DNA of 8,786 bases, from contig JAEXAJ010000056.1 of assembly GCA_023458215.1 (NCBI GenBank), forward strand, positions 1 through 8,786. The letters are read 5' to 3'. Each line of letters starts with the position of its first letter. Positions within the stretch are counted from its first letter, which is position 1. Under the pieces are notes generated by a model. That model searched no databases and had not been told where the DNA came from. It worked only from the letters and a program-made list of their open reading frames with translations. Made by a program: the position numbers and the translations under genes. Of this stretch, positions 1 to 7,973 are shown in pieces. The DNA comes from Bacteroidota bacterium (GTDB taxonomy: Bacteria; Bacteroidota; Bacteroidia; Bacteroidales; Bacteroidaceae).

Positions 1-66
1 AACACTTAATGCAATCAAGATAGGATAAGCTATTTTACGAACAGGTGATGTTTGAGTTTGTACCAT
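1..66 (-). CDS. Partial membrane protein N-terminus, possibly an MFS transporter
   Basis: An open frame starts at an ATG (64-66) and runs off the left edge after 22 codons. The peptide begins MVQTQTSPVRK and then turns hydrophobic (IAYPILIALSV), as at a short cytoplasmic tail followed by a first membrane helix. The phrase YPILIALSV resembles the start of fosmidomycin-resistance-type MFS transporters of Bacteroidales, but 22 residues cannot prove this. A housekeeping-type promoter lies at 97-126 and a terminator separates it from the sulfatase, so it is probably an independent gene outside the PUL operon. That this is a real gene start is fairly likely; the family is a guess. Confidence 0.55.
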   Translation of the reverse strand, partial: MVQTQTSPVRKIAYPILIALSV

Positions 67-96
67 AATCTACGTATCGTTTTTGAAAATCGGGTG

Positions 97-126
97 CAAA
101 GGTATGCAAAGATCAGCGAAAACAGA
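97..126 (-). promoter_or_regulatory. Housekeeping-type Bacteroides promoter of the left-edge gene
   Basis: On the minus strand a perfect TAnnTTTG element (TACCTTTG, 97-104) follows TCTG (123-126, three of four bases of the TTTG element) after 18 bases. This fits the known primary-sigma promoter of Bacteroides. The predicted start, near position 90, leaves a leader of about 25 bases before the ATG at 66. Confidence 0.55.
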
Positions 127-185
127 CTGCTTTCCTATTAGTTTTCTTCGGAAATGTCAGTAAGATGCTATGTATCAAAAACAAT

Positions 186-229
186 AGTATCTTTATCCTC
201 CACTCTAAAACGAGGAGAATAAAGATACT
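186..229 (-). terminator. Rho-independent terminator after the sulfatase operon
   Basis: An 11-bp perfect stem (186-196 with 219-229) continues, after one C/A mismatch, as four more pairs (198-201 with 214-217) around a 12-base loop. Read on the minus strand, the hairpin is followed by ATTGTTTTTG, a U-rich tract. It begins about 48 bases after the sulfatase stop codon, so it should end the susC-susD-sulfatase transcript. The rest of the 67-277 gap holds only the promoter of the next gene. Confidence 0.85.
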
Positions 230-277
230 CTGAAAATTCATATCAATAACAGATATAAATTCATCAAATGCACTTCA

Positions 278-1798
278 CTAATATTTAGTCACTTTATCGG
301 TGTGAGTTTTTAAATACTCGAAGCGTTTTATCATTTCATTCAGCTTCTTAGGATTCTCTTTAGACACATCGTTCCGTTGCCCGATGTCGTGCTTCAGGTT
401 ATACAGTTTATAACCATCATTCGGCATCTTTGGACGCGGTGGAAGCAATGCCCAGTCACCTTGACGAAATGCGTAATTAAACATGCCTTCGATAACCAGT
501 TCTTTCCGTCCTTTTTTATCTTTTCCCAAGAAGGCGGGCAAGGTGTTCCGGCTGTCTACTTTATCAGAATAGCTTTGTCCCAGCAGTTCAGCGAATGAAG
601 CTAACAAATCCATCTGACAAACAAATGCATCGGAGACTTGAGGTTTCACCCGTGCGGGCCATCTCAACAAGAAAGGAATGCGTACCCCACCGTCATACAT
701 CGTGGTTTTCCAGCCACGTAGCGGACCGGCAGGGCTATGATCGCCTACTAATTCTTCTGCATCATCTTTATAGCCGTCGTCCAACACCGGACCATTATCG
801 CTGGTGAATATTAGAATGGTATTTTCTGCCAATTCCAGCCTATCCAGTTCTTTCAAGAACTCAGTCACACACCAATCGGCCTCCAGAATAACATCACCAC
901 GAGGTCCCATACCCGATTTTCCAACAAATCTTTCATTAGGAACACGAGGTACATGTGGTTGATGAAGTCCGTAATAAAGGAAAAATGGTCCCTGTTTGTT
1001 ATCTTCCAAGAACTGTTTTGCCTTGTTCAGGAAGATTTCGGCCATATCTTCATCCTTCCATTGAGCAGTCTTTCCACCCTTCTGGAAACCGATGCGAGGC
1101 ACTCCATTCACAATAGAGCCGGCATGTCCCACACTGGGATGCATACGCAAGAGTTCGGGATTATCTTTCCCGGTGGGCTCTCCATCGAAATTCTTACGAT
1201 AATCGACATAAAGAGGATCAGAGGGGTCAAGACCTACCACTCTTCCATTCTCAAGAAATACGCATGGCACACGATCGTTGGTGGCAGCTTGAATATAAGA
1301 GTAATCATACCCAATCTCAGCAGCTCCGGGGTGTACATCTTTATTCCAGTCTACATTTCCGTCGCCCAGTCCGATGTGCCACTTTCCTACCGAACCGGTG
1401 GTATACCCTGCCTGCTTCATCAACTTGGGTAAGGTAATCTTCTGCGTGTCAATAATCAAAGCCGCATTTCCCGGCAAGATTTTAGCGTCAACATTACTCC
1501 AAGGATATTTACCTGTCATCACAGAGTAACGACTCGGAGTAGAGGTAGCAGCCGTACAGAAGCCTTGGGTAAACCGAATTCCTTCATTGGCAATACGGTC
1601 TATTCCGGGCGTTTGTATGCGATGCGCTCCATAACAACTCACATCACCGTAACCTAAGTCATCGGCAACAATTAAAATCACATTCGGCTGTTGGTCTGCA
1701 TGTTTCTGCGCCATAACAGTCGATGGAAAAAAGGCGGTTGCGCTAACCGGCAGGGAAAGCCCTGCCAGTATTCGCGCGGTGTAAATAGAGATTTTCAT
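278..1798 (-). CDS. Serine-type S1 family sulfatase, periplasmic
   Basis: This 506-residue protein is a formylglycine-dependent sulfatase that hydrolyses sulfate esters on sugars. Visible hallmarks are Asp46 and Asp47 (ADD, metal ligands); the maturation motif S86-T-P-S-R90, where Ser86 would become formylglycine; K139-W-H141; the HQPH motif at 279-282; SDNG at 333-336 (Asp334/Asn335, metal ligands); and Lys364. The Ser-type motif means activation needs an anaerobic sulfatase-maturating radical SAM enzyme, not present here. A signal peptide of about 30 residues ends at VMA-Q and has no lipobox, so a periplasmic location is likely. It is the last gene of the operon, 24 bases after susD, which suggests that it desulfates imported glycan. 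The usual RGGK is RGWK (361-364) and the usual EGG is DGG (369-371). The VLDDGY stretch (338-343) recalls galactose 3-O-sulfatases of gut Bacteroides, but the subfamily and the sulfate position are not proved. Confidence 0.95.
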   Translation of the reverse strand: MKISIYTARILAGLSLPVSATAFFPSTVMAQKHADQQPNVILIVADDLGYGDVSCYGAHRIQTPGIDRIANEGIRFTQGFCTAATSTPSRYSVMTGKYPWSNVDAKILPGNAALIIDTQKITLPKLMKQAGYTTGSVGKWHIGLGDGNVDWNKDVHPGAAEIGYDYSYIQAATNDRVPCVFLENGRVVGLDPSDPLYVDYRKNFDGEPTGKDNPELLRMHPSVGHAGSIVNGVPRIGFQKGGKTAQWKDEDMAEIFLNKAKQFLEDNKQGPFFLYYGLHQPHVPRVPNERFVGKSGMGPRGDVILEADWCVTEFLKELDRLELAENTILIFTSDNGPVLDDGYKDDAEELVGDHSPAGPLRGWKTTMYDGGVRIPFLLRWPARVKPQVSDAFVCQMDLLASFAELLGQSYSDKVDSRNTLPAFLGKDKKGRKELVIEGMFNYAFRQGDWALLPPRPKMPNDGYKLYNLKHDIGQRNDVSKENPKKLNEMIKRFEYLKTHTDKVTKY

Positions 1799-1822
1799 TA
1801 AAGTTATAAAGAATTAGTGGGG

Positions 1823-3538
1823 TTATTCTAATGGATTTTGGGTTAAAGTACCCGGATACGCATTCATTTCAGACTGAGGAATCAACTGTACAACCAGATT
1901 ACTCGTCGGTTCAATTTCCATAATGGAATTATAGAATCCCGGATACCGGCGTATCATCTTCTCGCCTACCCGATAGACATCGAAACCACGGTCGGCTTCA
2001 TAAGCCAGTTCCAACTGACGTTCTTTCATAATCAATATTTTGGCATCGGTCGCATTGAGCGAGGTATAACCCTTACCGGGCAACGAGCGTTCACGCACTA
2101 CATTCAGATTGATTTTAGCAGTTTCATAATCGCCTTTCTTAGCGGCGCCTTCGGCACAAAGCAAATACATCTCCGCCAAACGCGAAATAAGAGGCGAATG
2201 TAATTGAGGTATACCATCTTCGAGCGAACATTTGTAACTATAAAACTGAGGATAACCGTTGTTCAACATCATCATATAATCGTCCAAGCCGGTATAGGTC
2301 TTACCTTCGTAGACTATGGAATACTTCTTGTTGGCGACATCTAAAGGGGTTAGCGTATATTCTTTATCACCTACCTTGGTTTTCAGTACTCCACCTTGTT
2401 CAGTAATGGCACCTTGCTTATAGATATATCCGGTTAATTTTCCAGATTCATTATATACCTCACATACGAAGCGAAAAGCACGAGTCATGCTCCCACCTGT
2501 AGTAGAATATTGCGGATGAATAAATGCAGCACGCGCATCTACCAGTTTGCCATTCGCCCAATCATTATACCCGGTTTCATTCAGCAAATCCAGATATTTC
2601 TGGCTGGTATACATTTCTCCCCATCCTACATTTTGAATGGATGCGTACATACTTCCGATAACTGGATTGTAATTTGAGATTTCCGAATCACGACGTTTCA
2701 CGGCAAAAATGGTTTCTGTCTGTGATTTACTGTCGGGAGCCATCTGATTGTAAGTCATAAAAGTGTTACGATCCAGCATTTTAAACTTACCACTCTTAAT
2801 TACTTCATTAGCATAGTAGAAAGAAGAGTCGGCATACTCCACATTTGGATTCTCGTACGTGCCGCTCATATAAGCATAAACCTTAGACAATAAAGCCTGT
2901 GCCGAATACTTGGACGCATAAATATTTGATTTATAAGCAGTCATCAGCTTCTCTGCTTTCCGAAGATCGGCAGTTACCTGAGCATATACCTGTTTCACTG
3001 TGGAGCGGTCAGGCAATGTCAGTCCGTCGATATTTTCGGGTATATCCACGATAGGCACTCCTAGGTTCTGATCGGGCGATTGATAATAGGGGCGACCGAA
3101 GATACGGCATAAATAGAAGTACATCATTCCACGCATAAAGTGAGCTTCTCCCAGCTTCTGATCTACTTCAACCGATTCGCCTTCATCTGCCATTTTAATC
3201 AAGTTGCTGGCTTGAGCAATAATTTTATACCCATTACTCCATACTCCCGGCAAGTGATTATTGGTAGCAGTATGTGCATATGACATATATTGACTGAAAT
3301 TATTTGTCGTAGCATTCTGCTTCATGATATTATCACCCGGATATTCGCCGGTACGATGCATCACATCGGTTGCCGAACGCAACTGCGCATAGCATCCGTT
3401 TAACAAAATATCCAAGGCCTCTGCCTTGTCCTGCTGAATTGATTCGGCAGAATAACTGCCATAAGGCATACGCTCGATATCGCATCCGCCAACTAAGATG
3501 GCTGACGCAGCTAGAAAGATTATATACAGTTTCTTCAT
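1823..3538 (-). CDS. SusD/RagB-family surface glycan-binding lipoprotein
   Basis: This 571-residue SusD-like lipoprotein would sit on the outer face of the outer membrane, cap the SusC transporter and bind the glycan before import. The N-terminus is a lipoprotein signal with lipobox LVGGC, lipidated at Cys19; the next residues (D20, E22) are acidic, as in Bacteroidetes surface-export signals. SusD hallmarks include the helical segment at 128-152 (MRGMMYFYLCRIFGRPYY region), GVPIV at 160-164, a TPR-like stretch SPLISRLAEMYLLCAEGA (448-465), the MKERQLELAYEADRGFDVYR region (504-523) and the typical C-terminal IPQSEMNAYPGTLTQNP (553-569). The length is normal for the family. It starts 13 bases after the susC stop and is surely cotranscribed with it. 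The ligand cannot be read from the sequence, since binding residues vary between SusD proteins. Confidence 0.96.
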   Translation of the reverse strand: MKKLYIIFLAASAILVGGCDIERMPYGSYSAESIQQDKAEALDILLNGCYAQLRSATDVMHRTGEYPGDNIMKQNATTNNFSQYMSYAHTATNNHLPGVWSNGYKIIAQASNLIKMADEGESVEVDQKLGEAHFMRGMMYFYLCRIFGRPYYQSPDQNLGVPIVDIPENIDGLTLPDRSTVKQVYAQVTADLRKAEKLMTAYKSNIYASKYSAQALLSKVYAYMSGTYENPNVEYADSSFYYANEVIKSGKFKMLDRNTFMTYNQMAPDSKSQTETIFAVKRRDSEISNYNPVIGSMYASIQNVGWGEMYTSQKYLDLLNETGYNDWANGKLVDARAAFIHPQYSTTGGSMTRAFRFVCEVYNESGKLTGYIYKQGAITEQGGVLKTKVGDKEYTLTPLDVANKKYSIVYEGKTYTGLDDYMMMLNNGYPQFYSYKCSLEDGIPQLHSPLISRLAEMYLLCAEGAAKKGDYETAKINLNVVRERSLPGKGYTSLNATDAKILIMKERQLELAYEADRGFDVYRVGEKMIRRYPGFYNSIMEIEPTSNLVVQLIPQSEMNAYPGTLTQNPLE

Positions 3539-3551
3539 GAAAATATCTTTT

Positions 3552-6500
3552 TTATAATGTAATATTTAGCCCAAACATAAATTTACGAGTCTGTGGATAT
3601 ACCGATGTAGCTACTCCCAAGCCGCTTCCATTATTCAAAGGTGGTACTTCCGGATCAATGCCGGAAAAGTCTGAAATAACAAACAAGTTTTCACCCGAAG
3701 CATAAATTCTCAACTTTGAAATGTATTTCCTTATCGGTATATTATAGCCAATAGTCAGATTTCTCAAACGCAAGTAACTTCCGTCTTCCAAATAACGTGA
3801 AGAGACGCTATTCGAATTTGATTTGTTACCATAAACAGCTTTGGGGTGTGTAGCAATGTCGCCTTCTTTCTCCCAACGGCTCCATCCATCTTTCAATTTC
3901 ATCTGATTACGATCAGTGTAAGCTCCATCCGAGTCAAATTCCATACGCATATAGTTGTATATCTTTCCACCCACCGAGTAACCGAATACTGCTGAAAGAT
4001 CGAGATTTTTCCATGACAGCGAAGTAGAGAACCCGCCATAAAAATCAGGATTTGATGAACCAATTATAACCGGATTGGCCGAAGCCTTTGAATAACTATT
4101 AGTCTTTACACGATTCCCTTCGGCATCAGTCATATACCATAGAGGATCACCGTTAGCCGGATCAACTCCAGCCCATTCAGTGGTGTACCACGAGTCAATG
4201 TCATATCCCGGTTTTAATATCTTACTGGCAACACCCACAACACCCGACTGTGCATTTTGAATGATTATTTCCGGTTTATCTCCATAAAGTTTCTTCACTT
4301 TATTCTTGTTCGTGGCGATATTGGCCGACACATTCCAGTTCCAGTTTTTGCCTCTAATAATATCTACCCCCACCGTAGCTTCAAAACCTTTATTATTTAC
4401 TTCACCTATATTCTTATTATTGTAGGTCCAACCCGTAACTGCCGACACAGGTACATTATAAAGCATATCAGTGGTCTTCTTCTGATAATAGTCAAGGTTT
4501 ATCGTCAAACGGTCGAATAATACTGCATCTATACCCACACCATAGGTATAAGTCTTTTCCCAAGTAAGATCCTTATTTCCAATTTGTGACATCATTGCTC
4601 CCGGAACCCCATTATATCCATCTCCGATGCTATAAAGCGCATATTGTGGATAAAGACTTCCCGGACGTGCACCTACCGTTCCGTAACTGGCTCTTAACTT
4701 TAATTGTTGTACCCAATCTGCATGGAAGAACTTCTCCTGATTTATATTCCATCCACCACTGATAGAAAAGAATGTACCATACCGAGCATTTGCACCAAAA
4801 TTAGATGCACCATCCGAACGGATTGAGAACTGAGCCAGATATCTGCCATCGTAGGCGTAGTTACCATTGAAAAAATAAGATTGCACCGCCCACTCATTTT
4901 TTGCCCCGGAAACGGCTTTTGGAGTTGTAGCTACATCAGCAACAATAAAGCCCGGAGGAAATCCTGCTGCCGTCTGTGAAGTAGAACTTGCAGTATATGA
5001 ATTGAACTCATAAGCCACAATAGCATTGACGGAATGTTTACCAAAACCTTTGTTGAAACGCAAAAGATGATTGGTATATAGGCGGTAATAATTGCTGTTG
5101 TTATCTTTTAGCAAGCCATTGTCAGCCTGTCCGCCTCCCGAACGGGGATCAGTATAACCTTTTGAGGTCGTATTGCCATACTTATAGTTATTAACTGACG
5201 AGAAAGTCAACCAATCAGTAATTTTAATGTCAAAGTCAAAATTGCCCATGAACTCATATGCAGTACTTTCCGTAAAGTTCCACTGCAAATTATATAAATA
5301 ATTTCCCATTTTAGGTGATATCCAAGCCTTGGGTTGTGTTTCTTGATAGAGATCTCCATTTTCATCATAGGGACTGTCCCATGGTAAAACAGAATACATA
5401 GCCGATACACTGTGCTGTCTGTCCTTAGTATCTTTTCGTGAGCCCCACACTGACGGCTTAATTCTCAACCAATCAGTCAATTGATAATCAATATTGAAAC
5501 GAAAATTGTAACGCGTCAAATCAAATCCTTTAACAGCACCATTTTCATCGTACAGTCCTAGCGAAACATAACTACGGATTTTCTCACTTCCGCCTGATGC
5601 AGAGATGTTATAATCCTGAGCTATTCCCAAATGTGTGGCACAATCCCACCAGTCGAAATTTTTGTCACGCAAACTTTCATTATATTGTGGAAACGTGATA
5701 GCTTCTTGATTGGCAAATGATTTGTAGTAATCGTATAGTTCAGCGCCATCCATTACAGAAAAACCACCCTTATTGAGTTGAGAAATACCGGTTTTAGCAG
5801 AGAAGTTTATCGTGGCTTTACCTACTTGTCCTTTCTTGGTAGTAACCACAATAACACCGTTTGCTCCCATGGAACCGTAAATTGCAGTAGAAGCAGCATC
5901 CTTCAACACAGATATGGATTCAATATCCTGAGGATTGAGATTGCCGGCACCGCTACCGACAAGAACTCCATCAACTACCCACAAAGGGTCAGTACCACCG
6001 TTCACAGTCGCTTTACCACGAATCACAATCTTTCCTGTAGCACCCGGCTGTCCAGATCCAGAGTTTACGTATACTCCGGGAGCCTTTGAGCTAAGAAGAT
6101 TTTCGGCAGATGGAGTGGTTACATCCAACAATTTATCTTGCTTCATAACTTGCATGGCACCCGTCAGGCTAGATTTTTTCTGTGTACTATAACCCACTAC
6201 CACTACTTCATCCAGTGTTTTGGAGTCCTCCTTCAAAATGAAATTGAATGCATTCTTTCCCTTCACATCCATTTCTTTCGGCTCATATCCCATAAAGGAA
6301 ACAAGTAACACACCAGCAGTCGGAGCATCAAAAGTAAAGTTTCCATCCAAATCAGTGATAGCCCCTATTGTCGAGCCTTTAATTGTGACATTGGCACCAA
6401 TAATAGGTTCCCCCGTTTCATCTTTTACCACACCCGAAATTCTTTTCGTATCAGCAGAGGACATTGATGTATCGGGACGTTTGTCCGAGATAACGATTGA

Positions 6501-6797
6501 TTTTGGTGAAACAATACTAAACTCCAAATTTCTTCCCTGCAATGCTTCTTGAAGAACGGCGGGAACCGAAGCATTCGTTTGCGAAATAGAAATGTCTTTC
6601 TTCCCATCAATTACAACATTTCGATAAGAAAAGCGATAAGTTGTTTGCTTTTCTATAACTTTAAAAACCTCATCAAGCGATGCATTTTTTACATTGATCG
6701 TAACTAACTGTTCTTGTCCAAAAGCGTCCCATACGCCGAATAGCAGAAACAACGATAACAATGTAAGCATCTTTAGCTTTCCAAGTTTGTTCATCAT
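3552..6797 (-). CDS. SusC/RagA-family TonB-dependent transporter with N-terminal STN signalling domain
   Basis: This 1081-residue outer-membrane protein would import the glycan captured by the downstream SusD, using TonB energy. In order: a signal peptide (about 1-27, cleaved near AFG-QEQ); an STN domain (about 30-106, LDEVFKVIEKQ core); a carboxypeptidase D regulatory-like beta-sandwich (about 119-190, ISGVVKDETGEPIIGANV); a TonB-box-like segment TLDEVVVVGY (194-203); the plug, with VVDGVLVGSG and SISVLKDAASTAIYGSMGANGVIVVTT (about 274-320); and a 22-strand-type barrel ending KFMFGLNITL. The STN domain is found in TonB-dependent transducers that signal to FecR-type anti-sigma factors, and such a gene lies directly upstream. 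Two Met codons (6797 and 6794) open the frame; the first is used here, and the choice is not decisive. It is the first gene of the susC-susD-sulfatase operon and has its own promoter region behind a terminator. Confidence 0.97.
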   Translation of the reverse strand: MMNKLGKLKMLTLLSLFLLFGVWDAFGQEQLVTINVKNASLDEVFKVIEKQTTYRFSYRNVVIDGKKDISISQTNASVPAVLQEALQGRNLEFSIVSPKSIVISDKRPDTSMSSADTKRISGVVKDETGEPIIGANVTIKGSTIGAITDLDGNFTFDAPTAGVLLVSFMGYEPKEMDVKGKNAFNFILKEDSKTLDEVVVVGYSTQKKSSLTGAMQVMKQDKLLDVTTPSAENLLSSKAPGVYVNSGSGQPGATGKIVIRGKATVNGGTDPLWVVDGVLVGSGAGNLNPQDIESISVLKDAASTAIYGSMGANGVIVVTTKKGQVGKATINFSAKTGISQLNKGGFSVMDGAELYDYYKSFANQEAITFPQYNESLRDKNFDWWDCATHLGIAQDYNISASGGSEKIRSYVSLGLYDENGAVKGFDLTRYNFRFNIDYQLTDWLRIKPSVWGSRKDTKDRQHSVSAMYSVLPWDSPYDENGDLYQETQPKAWISPKMGNYLYNLQWNFTESTAYEFMGNFDFDIKITDWLTFSSVNNYKYGNTTSKGYTDPRSGGGQADNGLLKDNNSNYYRLYTNHLLRFNKGFGKHSVNAIVAYEFNSYTASSTSQTAAGFPPGFIVADVATTPKAVSGAKNEWAVQSYFFNGNYAYDGRYLAQFSIRSDGASNFGANARYGTFFSISGGWNINQEKFFHADWVQQLKLRASYGTVGARPGSLYPQYALYSIGDGYNGVPGAMMSQIGNKDLTWEKTYTYGVGIDAVLFDRLTINLDYYQKKTTDMLYNVPVSAVTGWTYNNKNIGEVNNKGFEATVGVDIIRGKNWNWNVSANIATNKNKVKKLYGDKPEIIIQNAQSGVVGVASKILKPGYDIDSWYTTEWAGVDPANGDPLWYMTDAEGNRVKTNSYSKASANPVIIGSSNPDFYGGFSTSLSWKNLDLSAVFGYSVGGKIYNYMRMEFDSDGAYTDRNQMKLKDGWSRWEKEGDIATHPKAVYGNKSNSNSVSSRYLEDGSYLRLRNLTIGYNIPIRKYISKLRIYASGENLFVISDFSGIDPEVPPLNNGSGLGVATSVYPQTRKFMFGLNITL

Positions 6798-6803
6798 AAC
6801 TAT

Positions 6804-6825
6804 AATTATTTTAAGGTTAATAATT
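6804..6825 (-). repeat. Inverted repeat in the susC leader
   Basis: In the predicted mRNA, arms AATTATT and AATAATT (7 bp, all A/T) flank the 8-base loop AACCTTAA and end only six bases before the susC start codon. It could form a weak hairpin near the ribosome entry site. The all-A/T stem makes this tentative. Confidence 0.35.
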
Positions 6826-6853
6826 GCCTGTATGGCTATATTTCAAAAGTAAA

Positions 6854-6879
6854 GACAAGGGATATAAAATAAAGTACCG
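6854..6879 (-). promoter_or_regulatory. Candidate ECF-sigma promoter of the susC operon
   Basis: On the minus strand CGGTACTTT (6871-6879) is followed after 14 bases by GTCTTTA, with GTC at 6854-6856. This looks like a group-4 (ECF) promoter: GGTACTT is close to the GGAACTT of E. coli RpoE, and a GTC in the -10 element is common for ECF factors. The same arrangement occurs in front of the anti-sigma gene. The expected start near 6845 gives a leader of about 50 bases. A housekeeping-like TACTTTTG (6844-6851) also lies here, but its -33 position reads CTTT, a poor match. Which sigma factor uses the region is inferred from context. Confidence 0.6.
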
Positions 6880-6889
6880 GAATAAATAC

Positions 6890-6903
6890 ATGTTGCATAA
6901 CAT
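6890..6903. repeat. Short inverted repeat upstream of the susC promoter
   Basis: ATGTT and AACAT arms flank four bases (minus strand ATGTTATGCAACAT), centred about 20 bases upstream of the candidate -35 element. It might be an activator site, but with arms of only 5 bp it may be chance. Confidence 0.25.
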
Positions 6904-6906
6904 AAA

Positions 6907-6938
6907 AAAGACCATCTATTCACAAATAAATGGTCTTT
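6907..6938 (-). terminator. Rho-independent terminator after the anti-sigma gene
   Basis: A perfect 9-bp stem (6907-6915 with 6930-6938, AAAGACCAT/ATGGTCTTT) encloses a 14-base loop. On the minus strand the stem runs into a continuous T tract (TTTTTTATG). It starts 17 bases after the stop codon of the anti-sigma gene. It should separate the sigma/anti-sigma transcript from the susC operon. On the plus strand the stem is followed by CTATATTATTTTTTC, so weak two-way action is possible. Confidence 0.8.
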
Positions 6939-6955
6939 CTATATTATTTTTTCTT

Positions 6956-7930
6956 TCAATTACTATTTAATAGTATCTTTTTATCTATAATTTCCGTTTT
7001 GAAGTGATATGACTTTTCAAGTACTTCAAGCACTTCATTCAGATTGACTACGGGTAAAGTTCCGGTAAACTTATCAGTGAGACAAACGTCGCTATTAATC
7101 TCTATTTTCACATTATAGTTTTCTTCTATTGTTCGTAATACTTCAGTCAATGGAGTATTGCGGAAAACCATTTCTCCTAATCTCCAAGCTGATGCATCCT
7201 TGGCATTTTTATCAGAAATAACGGTTATATTTCCCGTCTCCTGATTCAATATAGCTTTTTGCATAGGAGCGAGCACCACCTGCTTGTTACTTTTGACTGA
7301 TAGTAACTGAACACTACCTTCTTCCAAAGCCAACTCAGCAGTATGAGCATTATCGCGCACAGATAGATTGAAGGTTGTCCCCAAAACTCGAACCTTCAAG
7401 CCTTTGGCTTTTATAATAAACGGAACAGATACATTTTTTGTAACGCTAAAGAAACCTTCTCCCTGAAATTCTATTTTCCTCTCTTCTCTATTATATACTT
7501 TAGGAATATAACTTAAGCGGGAATTAGAATTTAAGGAAACAGTCGTTCCATCCGGCAAACTTACATTAGCACGCTCACCTATTCCTGTAGAAACAATCAT
7601 ATCATCTGATGTTATCTGCCTATTCTCATTATAGAGATATGCCGAAAGAATAATAAAAACCGGAAGTAAAATAGCAGCGGCAGTTTGTCCAAAACGAATT
7701 AGCTGGTATTTTATAGAGTGCTTTTTACCGATAGTCCTATCAATATTGGCTTTCATATGGTTCATCTTCTGATCCTCAACAAATGTGCAATCAATTTCCT
7801 CGTTCATCCATGATTGATACATTTGTTCGCCAAGTTCGTTGTCGGACATAGAGTTAACTTTGCTTCTTAGTTCCTGTAGCTCAGAAGGAGTTAATACATC
7901 TTTTCTATATTTATTTTCTAAAGTATCCAT
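6956..7930 (-). CDS. FecR-family anti-sigma factor with C-terminal DUF4974 domain
   Basis: This 324-residue inner-membrane regulator would hold the neighbouring ECF sigma factor inactive and release or activate it when the SusC transporter signals. The cytoplasmic part (1-79) is helical and charged and should bind sigma. One membrane helix follows at about 81-100 (QTAAAILLPVFIILSAYLY). The periplasmic part has a FecR domain (about 110-210, VSTGIGERANVSLPDGTTVSLNSNSRLSY, then FQGEGFFSV and VRVLGTTFNLSV) and a C-terminal DUF4974/STN-like domain (about 255-322, PLTEVLRTIEENYNVKIE). Length and order are typical of Bacteroidetes. It starts at an ATG 54 bases after the sigma stop codon and is followed by a terminator. 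A candidate ECF promoter in the gap suggests expression both from the sigma transcript and from the sigma factor's own target promoter. Confidence 0.95.
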   Translation of the reverse strand: MDTLENKYRKDVLTPSELQELRSKVNSMSDNELGEQMYQSWMNEEIDCTFVEDQKMNHMKANIDRTIGKKHSIKYQLIRFGQTAAAILLPVFIILSAYLYNENRQITSDDMIVSTGIGERANVSLPDGTTVSLNSNSRLSYIPKVYNREERKIEFQGEGFFSVTKNVSVPFIIKAKGLKVRVLGTTFNLSVRDNAHTAELALEEGSVQLLSVKSNKQVVLAPMQKAILNQETGNITVISDKNAKDASAWRLGEMVFRNTPLTEVLRTIEENYNVKIEINSDVCLTDKFTGTLPVVNLNEVLEVLEKSYHFKTEIIDKKILLNSN

Positions 7931-7946
7931 TCTATTTTACTATAGT

Positions 7947-7973
7947 GACATTCTCAACACTAAAAAAGTACCG
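7947..7973 (-). promoter_or_regulatory. Candidate ECF-sigma promoter of the anti-sigma gene
   Basis: On the minus strand CGGTACTTT (7965-7973) is followed after 15 bases by GTCACTA, with GTC at 7947-7949. The 9-base upstream element is identical to the one before susC and the flanks also agree (TATTTCGG here, TATTCCGG there). The predicted start would lie only about 10 bases before the ATG at 7930, so the transcript would have a very short leader; this is the main weakness of the call. Confidence 0.5.

Noticed and set aside
953..1432. A plus-strand open frame of 159 codons inside the sulfatase gene
   Set aside because: It lies entirely antisense to a clear sulfatase, its product resembles nothing recognisable, and its composition fits a shadow frame. 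The other plus-strand frames inside the sulfatase and susC genes were dropped for the same reason.
1845..1852. A third GGTACTTT on the minus strand, upstream of the sulfatase, as a possible ECF promoter
   Set aside because: It lies in the coding end of susD (GTLT codons), is preceded by G rather than C, and has no GTC 14 or 15 bases downstream. It is most simply chance coding sequence.
6844..6851. TACTTTTG as a housekeeping promoter for susC
   Set aside because: It matches TAnnTTTG, but the expected -33 position (6871-6874) reads CTTT. It overlaps the ECF-like promoter, which is duplicated before the anti-sigma gene and is therefore preferred; basal use cannot be excluded.
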